Below, piece by piece: positions 12,067 to 24,742 of a DNA stretch of 64,000 nt (positions are counted from its first letter, which is position 1; every line of letters begins with the position of its first letter). The DNA is from Kitagawia praeruptora (Eukaryota > Streptophyta > Magnoliopsida > Apiales > Apiaceae): positions 95,477,001-95,541,000 of the forward strand of contig CM075354.1 in NCBI GenBank assembly GCA_037693485.1. Direction: 5' to 3'. The position numbers and the translations under genes are program-made. Under the pieces are notes generated by a model, which saw only the letters and a list, made by a program, of their open reading frames with translations, was not told the DNA's origin and searched no databases.

Positions 12067-13381
12067 TCACTGATTGTTAGTTTTAAGGATCCAGACTTGC
12101 TTGGATCCTTTGGCTTTCTTAATTCTGTTAACTTTTACAGAGTTTACATTTGCAGAGTTTACTTTAACCCATTTCAAATTTGGTTTGGGTTCATAGTAAT
12201 TGTAGTAAATAGCATGATAATCTCTGCAAGTGTAAATAGAATGCCATGTACTTCCACAGTGTTTGCATAAAGTCTGTGGTCTAGTTCTCACATAATCACT
12301 CTTTACTGCAGTTTTAGAGGGCAAAGAATTAATGTTCTTATTCTTACTGCAGAAACTAGCAAGATTATTAGTGCTACCACAATTAAAGCATGTTTTTCTA
12401 GGAGCTAATGAAGCAAGCATTGACTTAATTCCTGATGTTATACCTACCTTTCCATTTTTGTTTTTCCTAGGCATTTTTTGTTTGTTGACAGATTTTATCT
12501 CCTTAAGCTTATGCTTGAGTTGTTTATCTGTCATTAAACCAATGTTAGCCTCTTTAACAAAAGTCTTAGCATATGACTCTTTAACAGCCTTTTTCTGAGC
12601 TTCAGTCTTAGGTCCACCTGTTCCCATGACATTACCTTCAGATGAACGATGTGGTCTAACTTTAACCATATTTTCAAATCTAAGTTCATCTCCTTCAGAG
12701 TAACCTAGACCTACTGTATCTGACTGAAACACTTCTTGTGTATCTTTACCAGAGTGTGTCCAAGTTTTAATGATGTGTTTAGTATCCTCCAATTCAGATT
12801 CTAGTTGCTTATACTTACCTAGCAACTCCTGTTCAATAAACACTGCATCATCTCTCTCCTTCTGAATTTTATTCATGTTTTCAAGCTTTTCCTCAACAAG
12901 TTTGTTTCTATCTTTGAGTTGAGAGCACTCACTTTTTATCCTCTCATTTTCTAAAGTCTGATCCCTATAACTGATATGCAATGCTTTAAGATAAATTCTT
13001 AATTCAGTTATATTATCAATGTTATAAGCATAGGTAGTTGGGGGTACCTTGAGATCATCATCTTCATTTTGAGTAGTAGCCATGAGTGCATAGTTGACTT
13101 CCTCATCTGAATCTGAAGTGTCTGTCCAATCTCTGCCTTTGGTGTAAAGTGCCTTTTCAGTTTTACCCTTCTTGCACTCAGGAGCATAGTGACCCATCTC
13201 CTTACACTTGTAGCATTGAATCTCAGACTTATCTTTCTTACCAGATTTTAAGTCCTTTCCTTCAGATTTCTTGAAATTCTTCTTGTCAGACTTTGAGTAG
13301 TCCTTGGAGAATCTCTTTCCCTTCTTGAAGTTCTTGTATCCCATCTTCTTAAAGGTCTTTACCATCAATGCAGCCATTTGC
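12067..13381 (-). pseudogene. gag: E2 gag, C-terminal part (split by E3)
   Basis: Continues the gag frame begun at 22606; the two parts together make about 732 codons, in frame once one TTTGC copy is discounted. It contains a CCHC zinc knuckle (CYKCKEMGHYAPEC, whole-protein residue ~350), a charged coiled-coil-like segment (~440-500), and two more knuckle-like motifs near 625 and 665. The second has lost its histidine (CFNCGSTNNLASFC) while the E6 copy keeps it; the third (CKHCGSTWHSIYTC) is complete. Gag forms the particle and binds genomic RNA. Apart from the insertion there is no stop. It ends in TGA at 12067-12069. Confidence 0.9.
13377..13381. other. Target-site duplication TTTGC, left copy (E3)
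   Basis: TTTGC directly precedes the E3 left LTR and directly follows its right LTR (21718-21722). Confidence 0.95.
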
Positions 13382-14923
13382 TGATAGTGTTAGTGCCCTA
13401 GAGACAATGTAGTTGTGCTTCTAGGAAAGACTATTTTGTTATGTTCCAACGATTATTTCTATATTGATTTATTATGTCTTAATTTACTGCGAAATAAATG
13501 TTAGAATAATTAATGTCCTTGGAATATGTAACATGTATTCTATATCTTTGAGTATGTGACTTAAAAATGAGATTATATGAATAGTGTTTATATTCCTAAA
13601 TATCCATAATCGAGCATTATTAATATGGGACAATTATAATGCATAAAGATTAGTATGTTTGTTGACTGATGACCACATCTCATTGGTAATAGGTATAGTG
13701 ATACTAAAGTCAAGAACATAGGTACATGTAATATTCTACATGGCACTGGATTGACCCACAGTGAGATTCTGCATGTTGATAAGTCATTAGAAAGACTCAC
13801 CGTGATAATGGTGTAATGATCCTTAGACTTGAGATCATTATATTTCTATACGAGGATTAATATACTTTGACTTCATTAAAAGTTACCTTTGACCGGGTAA
13901 TGATAAAAGTGGACATCGGGTATATTATGAGACGTATGAGAAATATGAATGATAGATAAAGGATTTAACCCTCCTATTATTAGGAGAGATATTATTGGCC
14001 TCTTGATTGAGTGAGACTATGAAAATGCATGGCCATGCTCAAATATTGATTTGTTTTAATAGTCTACTCATTGATCAAGGAAACCCGGATCAAACGTTGA
14101 AGAGGATGACTAATTACATGCCTCGAGTTTAATCTATAATATTTGGTTAAAGGGATTATATTACACGGAAACATTAATCACGAAAGGTTTAATTGGATCA
14201 CCATTTAATTATTATTACTTGGGTAGCAATGATGTATTACTAGATGCCGCTCATTGTTTACAATTTTAATTAGATATTAAAATTGTTGTCAACGTAATAA
14301 TAACCTATAGGGTCACACACAAAGAACGCTTGAAGGAGAAATAATTTAAATTATGAATTTAAATTAAATAAGTAATTGTTCTATTTATAATATTAATTAA
14401 GTATGACTTAATTAATTAATTAAATAGAAAAATGGAATTACTTTAACTAATTCCGAAATTAGTTATTAATTAATTAAGTGGGACTTAATTAAATAATAAA
14501 TTGAAATTTCGGATTAGTATTAATTATAATTGGATTATAATTAGAAAAACTAATTCTCTTCTCCCTCTATATATATCTCTTTATGGCTGATTTTATATGG
14601 TGATAAAAGTTTTACAAAACCCTAGCCGTTCTTGAGAGAAATCAAGAAGATAGAGAGAGAAGCAGTTTTCGGGTGCTAGTACACATCAATCCTTCGAGAA
14701 AAGCGTTCGTGTGGATACCGGTAGAGCGTAGATCGCGAGAGCGGGATGCGTGGTGATTCAAGTAGCTAGGATCTTTAATTGTCATCCGTTCATGAAGCTT
14801 CTTTAAGGTAATCATCTAACTCCGAATTAAATATCATGTTTTTGCATGGATCCTGCGGTAGGGTTTCGATTTTTATTTTTTTTTGCATTTTATTCCGCTG
14901 CGTTTGATGCTCGAAACCCTTCA
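13382..14923 (+). repeat. E3 5' LTR
   Basis: Matches 20175-21717 almost perfectly. A TATA-like TATATATAT lies at 14568-14576, followed by a leader-like stretch containing CAAAACCCTAGCC. The minus-strand 70-codon ORF at 13588-13800 recurs identically in the other LTR and is not a gene. Confidence 0.95.
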
Positions 14924-14924
14924 A

Positions 14925-14939
14925 TGGTATCAGAGCTAC
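14925..14939 (+). other. E3 primer binding site
   Basis: TGGTATCAGAGCTAC starts one base after the LTR end. It is complementary to the 3' end of plant initiator tRNA-Met, the standard primer for plant copia elements. Confidence 0.93.
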
Positions 14940-16731
14940 TTGCAAAAACGTTTTAATTCGGTTATATGTTACAGTTTTGATATATATACGAGCATGTTTG
15001 ATGATTGTCATGTATGATGCGTTGATTTTTATATAAATGTATAAACTGTATGTTAATGATGATTGAGATGATCATATGATGATTATATAATCTGTATATA
15101 TACTGATATATATATGATTTATGTTTGTTCTTGATATGGGGATTGTATACGATACGATTTCTGTATACGCTGTTAAGATTTGGTGAAATTTGTGTCAAGT
15201 GTCCGATTTGCGCAAACGATATGTGTTTTCTGACTGGAAACGAGCGTCTGAACAAAACTGATAGCATAGCTATCATCGAGTCGTCTGTAAGGCGTTTGAC
15301 GCCATTTAGTGCCTGAAAACGGCGATTTCTAATTATCAGAATTTGATTCTGATTTTCTGATTTTTTGCGTTATATGATTTCTTTGATTGGATCATCTAAA
15401 ATATGATATGGTTACATGTTCTTAATTGTTATATGAGCATGGTGATTGGTTATGGCCTTAAGACCAATAGGATAGTGGTTTTGATTATATGGTTTGGTTT
15501 CTAAATACGACTTGCATGTCGTTGTTCCTTGTAATTAATAATAAATCTCGAATGTAACTCGAGTTCATCTTGTAAGTTTATTAGTGTAGCATGTTTTTCA
15601 AGTATTCATTGTAACCTTTAAAGAAGACAAGAAGAACAAGGAAGCAAGGAGGCGATTCCCCATGAAGATGCAATGGAGAAGACATGTATTTAAATTGTAT
15701 TTTGTTAACCACCATAGATTGACCTTGATCTTTTCATTAGCTTGAAAAGATCACAGAGGATGGGCCATAACCAAACACGTTTAATTTATGCACTTTACAT
15801 ATATATGAATGTATGCGATACAATGTATGTGTAGAGATAAAGATGCATGTTTAATTAGATTAATCATGTATGTATTAGATACGACACCCATGCCTTGCCT
15901 GCTAAACAAGATAAAATCTGTAACGACTCGAGATTTTAAAATTTACTATAACGACTATGAGATTTCTGTATTTAATGAAATACGGAATTAAATACGAATT
16001 TTCAATTATTTCGATATGGGGAGATTTTGTCAAAAACGGGTCATACCTGTAAGGAAGTTGGATATTAAGTGAGGCCGCATGTGACTCCTCCAACAACCTG
16101 GAAATCAAACCATTGGTGAATATTGATTTGAAGTATTTAATTCAAGGAAAAATTGGGAATCTTTTTATGATGGGATCATGGTCGTTTTAAATAAACCCCT
16201 AACAGAATATTAAGTTTAAGATGCCTTCCAAAAGGGAAACACTCGTCAAGACCTAGATCGACAAAGGGTAGGTGCACCAAAGCGGAGTACCCTCGTTTAT
16301 CGTGGTAAGGCGCGATCGAGTAAGTTAGTGATACTCAATTGTTAGACCTTTGGGTTTGACTTAACTAAGTGACCACAATAGGATTGTGAACTTAGAGGCA
16401 TAGAGTTTGGTAAGATTTACTGGATGAATAGGAACAAATGTTGTTCTACCAAACTATCCAAGAGTTATATATGATATAATTGACAAATGTTGTCTACCTA
16501 AATAATCATTTTAAGGAGAAAAGCCAAAGCTGACCTTAAAAGGGATGCAATATGGATCTTGGCTCACTAGAAAGGTTTAGAGAAACTTTTCCGAATTGAT
16601 AGGTAGGGCTATTAATTTGATAAAATAGTGGGAGATATATATTATGAATATATATGAATAATCACTTGAACATAATTTAACAATTCCGTAGACTAATTAT
16701 TTTATGCATTTTAACATTGTAGATATTCAAA
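14940..16731 (+). other. E3 untranslated leader
   Basis: About 1.8 kb between primer site and gag without a credible reading frame. It is AT-rich. I see no repeat array or separate insertion in it. Confidence 0.7.
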
Positions 16732-17130
16732 ATGGCAAAGAACACAAATCACTTTTATGTGCGATCAGTCCTTGAGAAGGACAAGTTGACAGTAACTAAC
16801 TTCCTAGATTGGCAAAGGAATTTGAGGATTGTCCTCAGGCAAGAGCGAAAGCTCTATGTCATAGATATTCCTCGCCATAGAACTCTCCCTGAAGGTGCAA
16901 CGGAGGCTCAACGAAATGCTTATTAGAAGCATTTGGATGATGACACCGATGTCACCTGTTTGACGCTTATGACTATGAGTCCTGAGCTGCAGAAACAGCA
17001 TGAGAATTTTGATTCTTATACCATGATAGAGCACCTTAAACGTATGTTTGAAGGACAGGCTCGTCAAGAGAGATTTGATACAAGCAAGGCCTTGTATGCG
17101 TGTAAACAGGGTGAAAGGAAGAGAAAATGT
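16732..17130 (+). pseudogene. E3 gag remnant
   Basis: ATG at 16732 begins a copia-type gag (VTNFLDWQRNLRIVLRQ near residues 22-38). A TAG stop at 16924-16926 interrupts it, and the same frame resumes with gag-like sequence (TMIEHLKRMFEGQARQERF). The rest of gag, including the zinc knuckle expected before protease, is missing: around 17110-17160 the sequence passes directly into the protease region. So this is a stop plus an internal deletion. Confidence 0.8.
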
Positions 17131-20100
17131 CAAAATTCTTTGGAGGATCTAAAGAAATTGAATGTTGTTCAGATTTCTGATTCATGTATTTATGTTATAG
17201 AAGTCAATTTGTCTACTTCTACATCATGGGTATTAGATACTGGATGTGGTTCCCACATTTATATAAATGTGCAAGAACTTCGAAGAAGTAGAACTTTGGC
17301 GAAAGGAGAAGTTGACCAACATGTTGGCAACGGAGCAAAGGTTGCTGCCTTAGCTGTAGGCACTTATTATTTATCGTTGCCCACTGGGCTTATTTTAGAA
17401 CTTGAGAACTGTTATTACGTGCCTGCGATTTGTAGAAACATTATTTCCGTTTCTTGTTTGGACAAGATTGGTTTTTCGTTTTGATTCAGAACAATGGTTG
17501 TTCATTTTCATTGAATAATGTTACCTATGGGATTGCACGTTTGTTTAATGGCTTATATGTTCTTGATCTTGATACTCCTGTCTATAAGATAAGTAATAAA
17601 AGTCTTAAGAAAAATGACTCAAATCAAACATACCTCTGGCACTGTCGTTTAGGCCTTATAAATTAGAATCGCATTTCCAAATTACATAGGGATGGATACT
17701 TGGATAAGTTTGATTTTGAATCATACGAAGAATGCGAACTATGTCTCATTGGCAAAATGACTAAAGCTCCTTTTACCGGTCAAGGTGAGAGGGCCACCAA
17801 ACGATTGGAACTGATACATAGTGATGTATGTGGTCCAATGCGTATGATGGCAAGAGGTGGCCATTACTATTTCATAACCTTTACTGATGATTTTAATAGA
17901 TACGGATATGTGTATCTTTTGAAGAACAAATCCGAATCGTTTGAAAAAAATCAAAGAGTATAAGGCTGAAGTAGAGAAGCAAAAGAGCGAAAGTATTAAA
18001 ACTCTACGATCTGATCGTGGGGGAGAATACTTAAGCTTAGAATTTAAGAATTTCTTAAAGGAGTGTGGTATCGTATCACAACTCACTCCTCCTGGAACAC
18101 CACAATGGAATGGGGTGTCTAAAAGGAGAAATCGTACCTTGTTGGACATGGTGCGATCGATGATGAGTCATGCGGATCTTCCAATTATTTTCTGGGGTTA
18201 TGCCCTAGAGACGGCTGCACAAACACTAAACCGTGTTCCTTCAAAATCGGTTCAAAAGACACCATATGAGTTATGGACTGAAAAACGTAATAGCGTTTCA
18301 TTTATGAAAGTTTGGGGATGTGAAGCGTTTGTGAAACGTTTGATCTCTGATAAGCTAGGACCGAAATCAGACAAATGTAATTTTGTAGGATACCCATTGG
18401 AAATTAAAGGGTATTATTTCTATAAACCTTCTGAGAACAAAGTGTTTGTTGCTCGAACGGCTGTATTTCTAGAGAGAGAACTGGTTTCTAAGAAAAACAG
18501 TGGGAGGACAATAGATCTCGATGAGGATCGAGAACTACAAGATGTTGTTGAACCAGAGTTGGAACATGAGCAGAATGAGACTCAAGATGTTGAGAACAAT
18601 ACTGCTCAAGAAACACAGGTCGTTCGTAGATCAAGTAGGATTCGCCATGAGCCAGAGAGATATTATGGATTTCTCCCGACTCAAAGTGGCGATGTGATGC
18701 TTGTATATAATGATGAGCCTCTCACCTACAAGGATGCTATGAATAGTCCAGATTCTGAGAGATGGCAGGAAGCCATGAAATCTGAGATGGATTCCATGTA
18801 TGAAAACAAAGTATGGACTTTGGTTGCACCACCTGATGGGGTTAAACCCATAGAATGCAAGTGGGTTTTCAAGAAGAAAACTTACATGGATGGAAATTTA
18901 CAGACCTACAAAGCAAGACTGGTGGCGAAAGGTTTCAAGCAAATTCATGGTGAAACTTTCTCACCGGTAGCTATGGTCAAATCCATCAGGATTTTGCTTG
19001 CGATAGCGGCTTATTATGACTATGAAATCTGGCAAATGGATGTCAAGACTGCTTTCCTAAATGGAAGCTTAGAAGAGGATGTGTACATGACACAACCTGA
19101 GGGTTTTGTCGATCCAAAGTTTGCTAGAATGGTTTGTAAGTTGCTACGATCTATTTATGGATTGAAGCAGGCCTCAAGGAGGTGGAACATCCATTTTGAT
19201 GAAACAGTCAAAGATTTTGGCTTCATACAAAATGAGGATGAGCCGTGTGTTTACAAGAAGGTTAGTGGGAGCCATGTGGCATTCCTAGTATTATATGTGG
19301 ATGACATATTACTAATAGGGAATGACATTCCTTCTCTACAGGCTGTGAAGACTTGGTTGGGAAAAAGTTTCTCGATGAAAGACTTAGGCGATGCTACCTA
19401 TATCTTAGGGATCAGGATCTATAGAGATAGATCTAAAAGATTAATCGGCCTAAGTCAGAGTACATACATTGACAAAGTATTGCATCGTTTTGGAATACAA
19501 GAGGCAAAGAGGGGCTTTGTCCCGGTGTATCATGGGATAGTGATCTCAAAGGAAAACTGTCCTAAATCATCAGATGATAAGGACCGTATGAGTAAAGTAC
19601 CATATGCTTCGGTAATTGGTTCTATAATGTATGCGATGATATGTACTCGTCCTGATGTCTCGTATGCTTTAAGCATGACGAGCAGGTACCAGTCAAATCC
19701 TGGTGAGGGTCACTGGACAGCTGTCAAGAATATTCTTAAGTACCTTAAACGGACTAAAGGTTCATTCTTGATATACAGAGGAGATGAGAAGCTGGTTGTA
19801 AGAGGTTACACTGATGCTAGTTTCCAGACAGATAGGGACGATTCTATGTCCCAGTCTGGATTCGTGTTTTGTCTAAATGGAGGTGCTGAAAGCTGGAATA
19901 GTTCACAGTAAAGACAATAAATGATTCTACAATGGAGGCTGAGTATATTGATGCTTGCGAAGCAACCAAGAAGGTTGGTTGAGAATTTACTTAGGCGATA
20001 TCACCTTATTAATGAGATTATTAATCAAGGAGATATACATATATGTAAAGTGCATACTAATGATAAGGTTACGGAACCACTGACCAAGGCTTTGTCGCAG

Positions 20101-20160
20101 CAGAAGCACGAAGGTCACACTAGTTCCATGAGTATTAGATACATGAGCGATTGGCTCTAG
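17131..20160 (+). pseudogene. E3 pol remnant, several frameshifts and stops
   Basis: Protease motif WVLDTGCGSH is near 17228. A frameshift follows at ~17480, an in-frame TAG at 17664-17666, and a frameshift in an A-run at ~17950. Integrase is recognisable (HSDVCGP, SDRGGEY, GTPQWNGV). Reverse transcriptase from ~18840 is intact in one frame (MDVKTAFLNG, YVDD near 19290). The frame breaks at 19909-19911 at the start of RNase H, whose central part is deleted; the end resumes to 20160 (VHTNDKVTEPLTKAL). It cannot make a full polyprotein. Confidence 0.87.
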
Positions 20161-20164
20161 TGCA

Positions 20165-20174
20165 AGTGGGAGAT
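20165..20174 (+). other. E3 polypurine tract
   Basis: AGTGGGAGAT directly precedes the 3' LTR start TGATAGTG, as expected for plus-strand priming. Confidence 0.85.
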
Positions 20175-21717
20175 TGATAGTGTTAGTGCCCTAGAGACAA
20201 TGTAGTTGTGCTTCTAGGAAAGACTATTTTGTTATGTTCCAACGATTATTTCTATATTGATTTATTATGTCATAATTTACTGCGAAATAAATGTTAGAAT
20301 AATTAATGTCCTTGGAATATGTAACATGTATTCTATATCTTTGAGTATGTGACTTAAAAATGAGATTATATGAATAGTGTTTATATTCCTAAATATCCAT
20401 AATCGAGCATTATTAATATGGGACAATTATAATGCATAAAGATTAGTATGTTTGTTGACTGATGACCACATCTCATTGGTAATAGGTATAGTGATACTAA
20501 AGTCAAGAACATAGGTACATGTAATATTCTACATGGCACTGGATTGACCCACAGTGAGATTCTGCATGTTGATAAGTCATTAGAAAGACTCACCGTGATA
20601 ATGGTGTAATGATCCTTAGACTTGAGATCATTATATTTCTATACGAGGATTAATATACTTTGACTTCATTAAAAGTTACCTTTGACCGGGTAATGATAAA
20701 AGTGGACATCGGGTATATTATGAGACGTATGAGAAATATGAATGATAGATAAAGGATTTAACCCTCCTATTATTAGGAGAGATATTATTGGCCTCTTGAT
20801 TGAGTGAGACTATGAAAATGCATGGCCATGCTCAAATATTGATTTGTTTTAATAGTCTACTCATTGATCAAGGAAACCCGGATCAAACGTTGAAGAGGAT
20901 GACTAATTACATGCCTCGAGTTTAATCTATAATATTTGGTTAAAGGGATTATATTACACGGAAACATTAATCACGAAAGGTTTAATTGGATCACCATTTA
21001 ATTATTATTACTTGGGTAGCAATGATGTACTACTAGATGCCGCTCATTGTTTACAATTTTAATTAGATATTAAAATTGTTGTCAACGTAATAATAACCTA
21101 TAGGGTCACACACAAAGAACGCTTGAAGGAGAAATAATTTAAATTATGAATTTAAATTAAATAAGTAATTTGTTCTATTTATAATATTAATTAAGTATGA
21201 CTTAATTAATTAATTAAATAGAAAAATGGAATTACTTTAACTAATTCCGAAATTAGTTATTAATTAATTAAGTGGGACTTAATTAAATAATAAATTGAAA
21301 TTTCGGATTAGTATTAATTATAATTGGATTATAATTAGAAAAACTAATTCTCTTCTCCCTCTATATATATCTCTTTATGGCTGATTTTATATGGTGATAA
21401 AAGTTTTACAAAACCCTAGCCGTTCTTGAGAGAAATCAAGAAGATAGAGAGAGAAGCAGTTTTCGGGTGCTAGTACACATCAATCCTTCGAGAAAAGCGT
21501 TCGTGTGGATACCGGTAGAGCGTAGATCGCGAGAGCGGGATGCGTGGTGATTCAAGTAGCTAGGATCTCTAATTGTCATCCGTTCATGAAGCTTCTTTAA
21601 GGTAATCATCTAACTCCGAATTAAATATCATGTTTTTGCATGGATCCTGCGGTAGGGTTTCGATTTTTATTTTTTTTTGCATTTTATTCCGCTGCGTTTG
21701 ATGCTCGAAACCCTTCA
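20175..21717 (+). repeat. E3 3' LTR
   Basis: 1543 bp, ending CCTTCA just before the TTTGC duplication. It differs from the 5' LTR by an extra T near 21170 and a few substitutions. Confidence 0.95.
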
Positions 21718-22606
21718 TTTGCATCATCTCTTCATCATCTTCAGAATCAGATGTTCCATCTGTGTTTGAGTCAACATCAGAGTTTGATGACTCACTTTCT
21801 GAGTGTATGACTAAAGCTTTTCCTTTTGCCTTTTTCCTTGATGCTTCCTTCTTTGATGGTTTCTCCTCAACCTTAAGTGCAACAGACTTTGACTTTCTAC
21901 TTGATCTTTTGTTTCTCTGCTCCAATTCCAATTCATGGGTTTTGAGCAGTCCATAAATTTCATCAATCTCTGTTTCACCAAGTTCATAATTATCTCTTAT
22001 AGTGGTTGTTTTCACATCCCACTTTTCAGGTAGAGAAAGAAGAAACTTGAGATTTGAGTCTTCTAAATCATACTCTTTATTAACCAATGACAAATCATTG
22101 AGCAATTTACAGAATCTGTCAAATGTTTCTGTCATGGTTTCTTCAGACTTTGCCTCAAAATGCTCATACTCCTGAGTGAGTATGTTTCTTCTGTTTTTCT
22201 TGATTGCAGGAGTTCCTTGACACCTAACCTCAAGTGCATCCCATATTTCCTTCGCAGTTGTGCAATTAATCACTTTATTAGACATAACATTGTCTAATGC
22301 ACTGTGAAGTAAGTGTCTTACTTTTGCATCCTTTGCAATAGATGAAAGATCCTCAGCAGTTAGATCTTTCTTTTCTTTTGGAATGACCTTTGATTCCTCA
22401 CCAGCAGCAGCAGCAGATAACTTTGTAGGTTTGTGAGGACCTTCATAAATTCTATCAAGGTATTCTGGATCTGTAGCCTCCAGAAACATGGTCATCTTCA
22501 CCTTCCAAATTGCATACTCTGATGGCCTAAGTATAGGAACCCTAATTGTTTCATACCTACTAACAGTAGTAGGGGCTTTCTCAGATGGTGGAGGTATCTC
22601 TGCCAT
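21718..22606 (-). pseudogene. gag: E2 gag, N-terminal part (split by E3)
   Basis: ATG at 22606 follows the E2 LTR and primer site. The first ~250 residues match the copia gag domain (YAIWKVKMTMFLEATDPEYL, IWDALEVRCQGT, FDRFCKLLNDLSL). A Lys-rich segment then Ser/Asp-rich acidic segment follow, ending at the E3 insertion. Downstream in-frame codons up to 21584 are read from the E3 LTR and are not part of the protein. E6 has a homologous gag at 48694-50946. Confidence 0.9.
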
Positions 22607-22656
22607 TGATTACTATTGTGTTTTTGGATCTTTAACTGTAATAAAGTAACAGATTG

Positions 22657-22668
22657 GCTCTGATACCA
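22657..22668 (-). other. E2 primer binding site
   Basis: Minus-strand TGGTATCAGAGC, two bases inside the 5' LTR; complementary to initiator tRNA-Met. Confidence 0.93.
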
Positions 22669-22670
22669 CT

Positions 22671-23184
22671 TGTTAGGTCGAATACACAATAGTTAATCAA
22701 ATACTGTATGAGTAACTTAACAAGAACACACTGTTTAATACTTAAAAACTGTTTGGAATTAACAATTCCTCTCTCAGTGATGTAAAATATCACAGAGAGC
22801 TGCTTAGGTTACAATCAATGAATTTCTCAATCGATTACCCTTCTAGGGTTAACCTAACTGTATTTATAGAACATACAGCTTTGTACAATCAGTAATTGAT
22901 TCTCCTATAATTAAGCTATACAATTGATATCAATCACGATTGCTCCAGTCTTCCAAGTCAACTCAATCTCTTTGACAGCTTTCCAATCTTCAAAGATATT
23001 GCTTCCATATTTATCTTGAATCAATCTTCAAACACTGTTGACTCTTCAGACAATACCGCTACAGAGTTTAACAACCTCTGTTGCGCTTCCAGTCAGTGTT
23101 TAACTTAAACTCTGACTGCTTCCAGCTAAACTCTGTTTTGTCACTTTAGCTTCCAAACACTGTTCCCATCAATCATTTCTAACA
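22671..23184 (-). repeat. E2 5' LTR
   Basis: 514 bp, one difference from the 3' LTR. Minus-strand TATAAATA at 22861-22868 is the likely TATA box. The octamer cluster described for the 3' LTR lies upstream of this box, in the position of a U3 enhancer. Confidence 0.95.
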
Positions 23185-24722
23185 ATCATCATATAACTTA
23201 GATCCATTAAAACCACTAACTAATCATGCTTATAACACTACTATAATCATAACCAAGCTATATCTAACAAGAACATGCTTAAATCTTGAAACAAGAACTA
23301 GGGTTTCAAGTTGTTATACCTTCTTGAGAGTATGAACTAGCCTTACAAAGCTTGGTATAGTCCTTGGGAGTGCTTAAGCTTGCTAAATCAACCGAAGAAA
23401 TCAAAGAAATCAAGATTAGTTTATGAAGGTTACTATTCACCCTCCACTTTGAGGATTTATTTGAAAATGGAAACAAAGGAGTTTGAAGCTAAGACTCTTA
23501 GGAGATCATTTATATGAAATATAGGACTTACCATAAAAGTTTCAAGATCAAATGATGGTTGGAAGTTGGATTTTGAAATCTCAAAACTTAAAAAATTCGA
23601 AGTGGGTTCTTCAAGGGGAAAAACAGAGCGATTTTCTGAATTTATTTGACCACTCAAACGATCTTTAAAAATTATGAAATTAAATCCACAACTTCATCTT
23701 GATGTGCAGAAGCTTCGTGAATGTTTTCATAATTTTTAAATGAGTAGAACTGGGTGAAAAAAAATAGGAAAGATCCCTGCTCTGAAAAATCTGATCTGCT
23801 GGAAAATGGGGAAGGAAAGAGAGAAAAGTGCTTGGCTTGCTTGGTTGATATTTTTGGTGTTAGAAATGAATTATTAGGCTTGTAAGTAATGTATATCAGC
23901 TGGTCTCTCTTGTCCCCTTGACCATTTCAACACCACTATTCACCTTTTTGACAAAACTTGCACCTTTCTCTAATTCATGCAACTTGGTTTAGTAAATTGG
24001 TTCGGTTTGTAACTAGCACTTGTATCCTTGGTTACTTAGTATGTCATGCACTTGTATATGCATGCATCTTGCTTTCCTGCTTGCTCTTTTGTCCGTTTAT
24101 TGCTCAATTCGATGATCGTTCGAAGGAATATCTCAAGGATTTCTTCCTAGGGTTTTTACCGGAAATCTTCTTGGTATTTATATTACCATTTCCTATTCTC
24201 CTTTATAATCCTTGAATCTAAATTCCTTAAATCTTATATTATATCTCTTAATCTCTTAATCCAATATTAAATCCAACATTCCTTGTTTATTCTCTCTTTA
24301 TCTCTGGAAACGTCCTCCCGATTTTCTCAAGTATTCTCTATTCCTCAGCTCTAGGGTTTCATCCTCAATCCCATTCTCCTCTCATAATATATATCCCTCC
24401 TTGGACTTCTCATATCCAATATCCTCAATTAATAATCCAATTATTATATCCCTGACTCCTCTGTCAAAATTGGAATAAAATAAAGTTTGGATTCTCTGAA
24501 TTCCGATCGTCTTTACATACACTTATTTACTCCATGGGTCACTAGTACGACTTCGGAATATCCATTCTACGTCTCGTACATAGGTGACATGAAAACTTTT
24601 CCTAATCCTCAAAATTACTATTCATCCACCAAATTACTATTCACGTATGACAACATTATTCACGTACATACTTATTATTAATAATAAAAGTTTTAATTCT
24701 ACCGAAAAATTGGGTTCTTACA
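23185..24722 (-). repeat. E1 3' LTR, proximal part
   Basis: Matches 29606-31143 with about 17 differences. On the minus strand it begins TGTAAGAACCC at 24722 right after the polypurine tract. It starts on the left with the second ATCAT copy. Confidence 0.95.
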
Positions 24723-24742
24723 GTCTTCCCTCCTTAAAAGGA
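24723..24742 (-). other. E1 polypurine tract
   Basis: Minus strand reads TTTTAAGGAGGGAAGAC directly before the LTR. The upstream context GAGGACGGAATCC is nearly the same in E5 (31790-31825). Confidence 0.88.

Larger units (their letters stand above)
13382..21717 (+). mobile_element. E3: Ty1/copia element with decayed coding region
   Basis: 8.3-kb plus-strand element inserted in E2 gag, with LTRs of 1542 and 1543 bp beginning TGATAGTG and ending CCTTCA. Comparing them I find three substitutions and one 1-bp indel. The internal region has a tRNA-Met-type primer site, a ~1.8-kb leader, broken gag and pol, and a polypurine tract. The pol domain order is copia, but its sequence is clearly different from the Sirevirus E2. 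Young LTRs combined with many coding breaks mean the transposing copy was already defective and was mobilised in trans. Confidence 0.93.
2450..23184 (-). mobile_element. E2: Sirevirus-type Ty1/copia element with gag, pol and ORF3
   Basis: The element is bounded by 514-bp LTRs (2450-2963 and 22671-23184) that differ at one site I could find (2661 versus 22882). It is flanked by ATCAT duplications. On the minus strand the order is LTR, primer site, gag (split by E3), pol, a ~2-kb non-coding stretch, ORF3, polypurine tract, LTR. Without E3 it is about 12.4 kb, within the large size range of Sireviruses, and it has the extra 3' ORF typical of that lineage. All three reading frames are open apart from the E3 insertion. 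This marks a very recent insertion of a recently active family. Confidence 0.93.

Noticed and set aside
13588..13800. 70-codon minus-strand ORF, repeated at 20381-20593
   Set aside because: Identical in both E3 LTRs because the LTRs are nearly identical, not because of selection; antisense to the element.
14925..14939. tRNA gene fragment
   Set aside because: Only the 15-base complement to the tRNA 3' end is present, directly after an LTR: a primer binding site.
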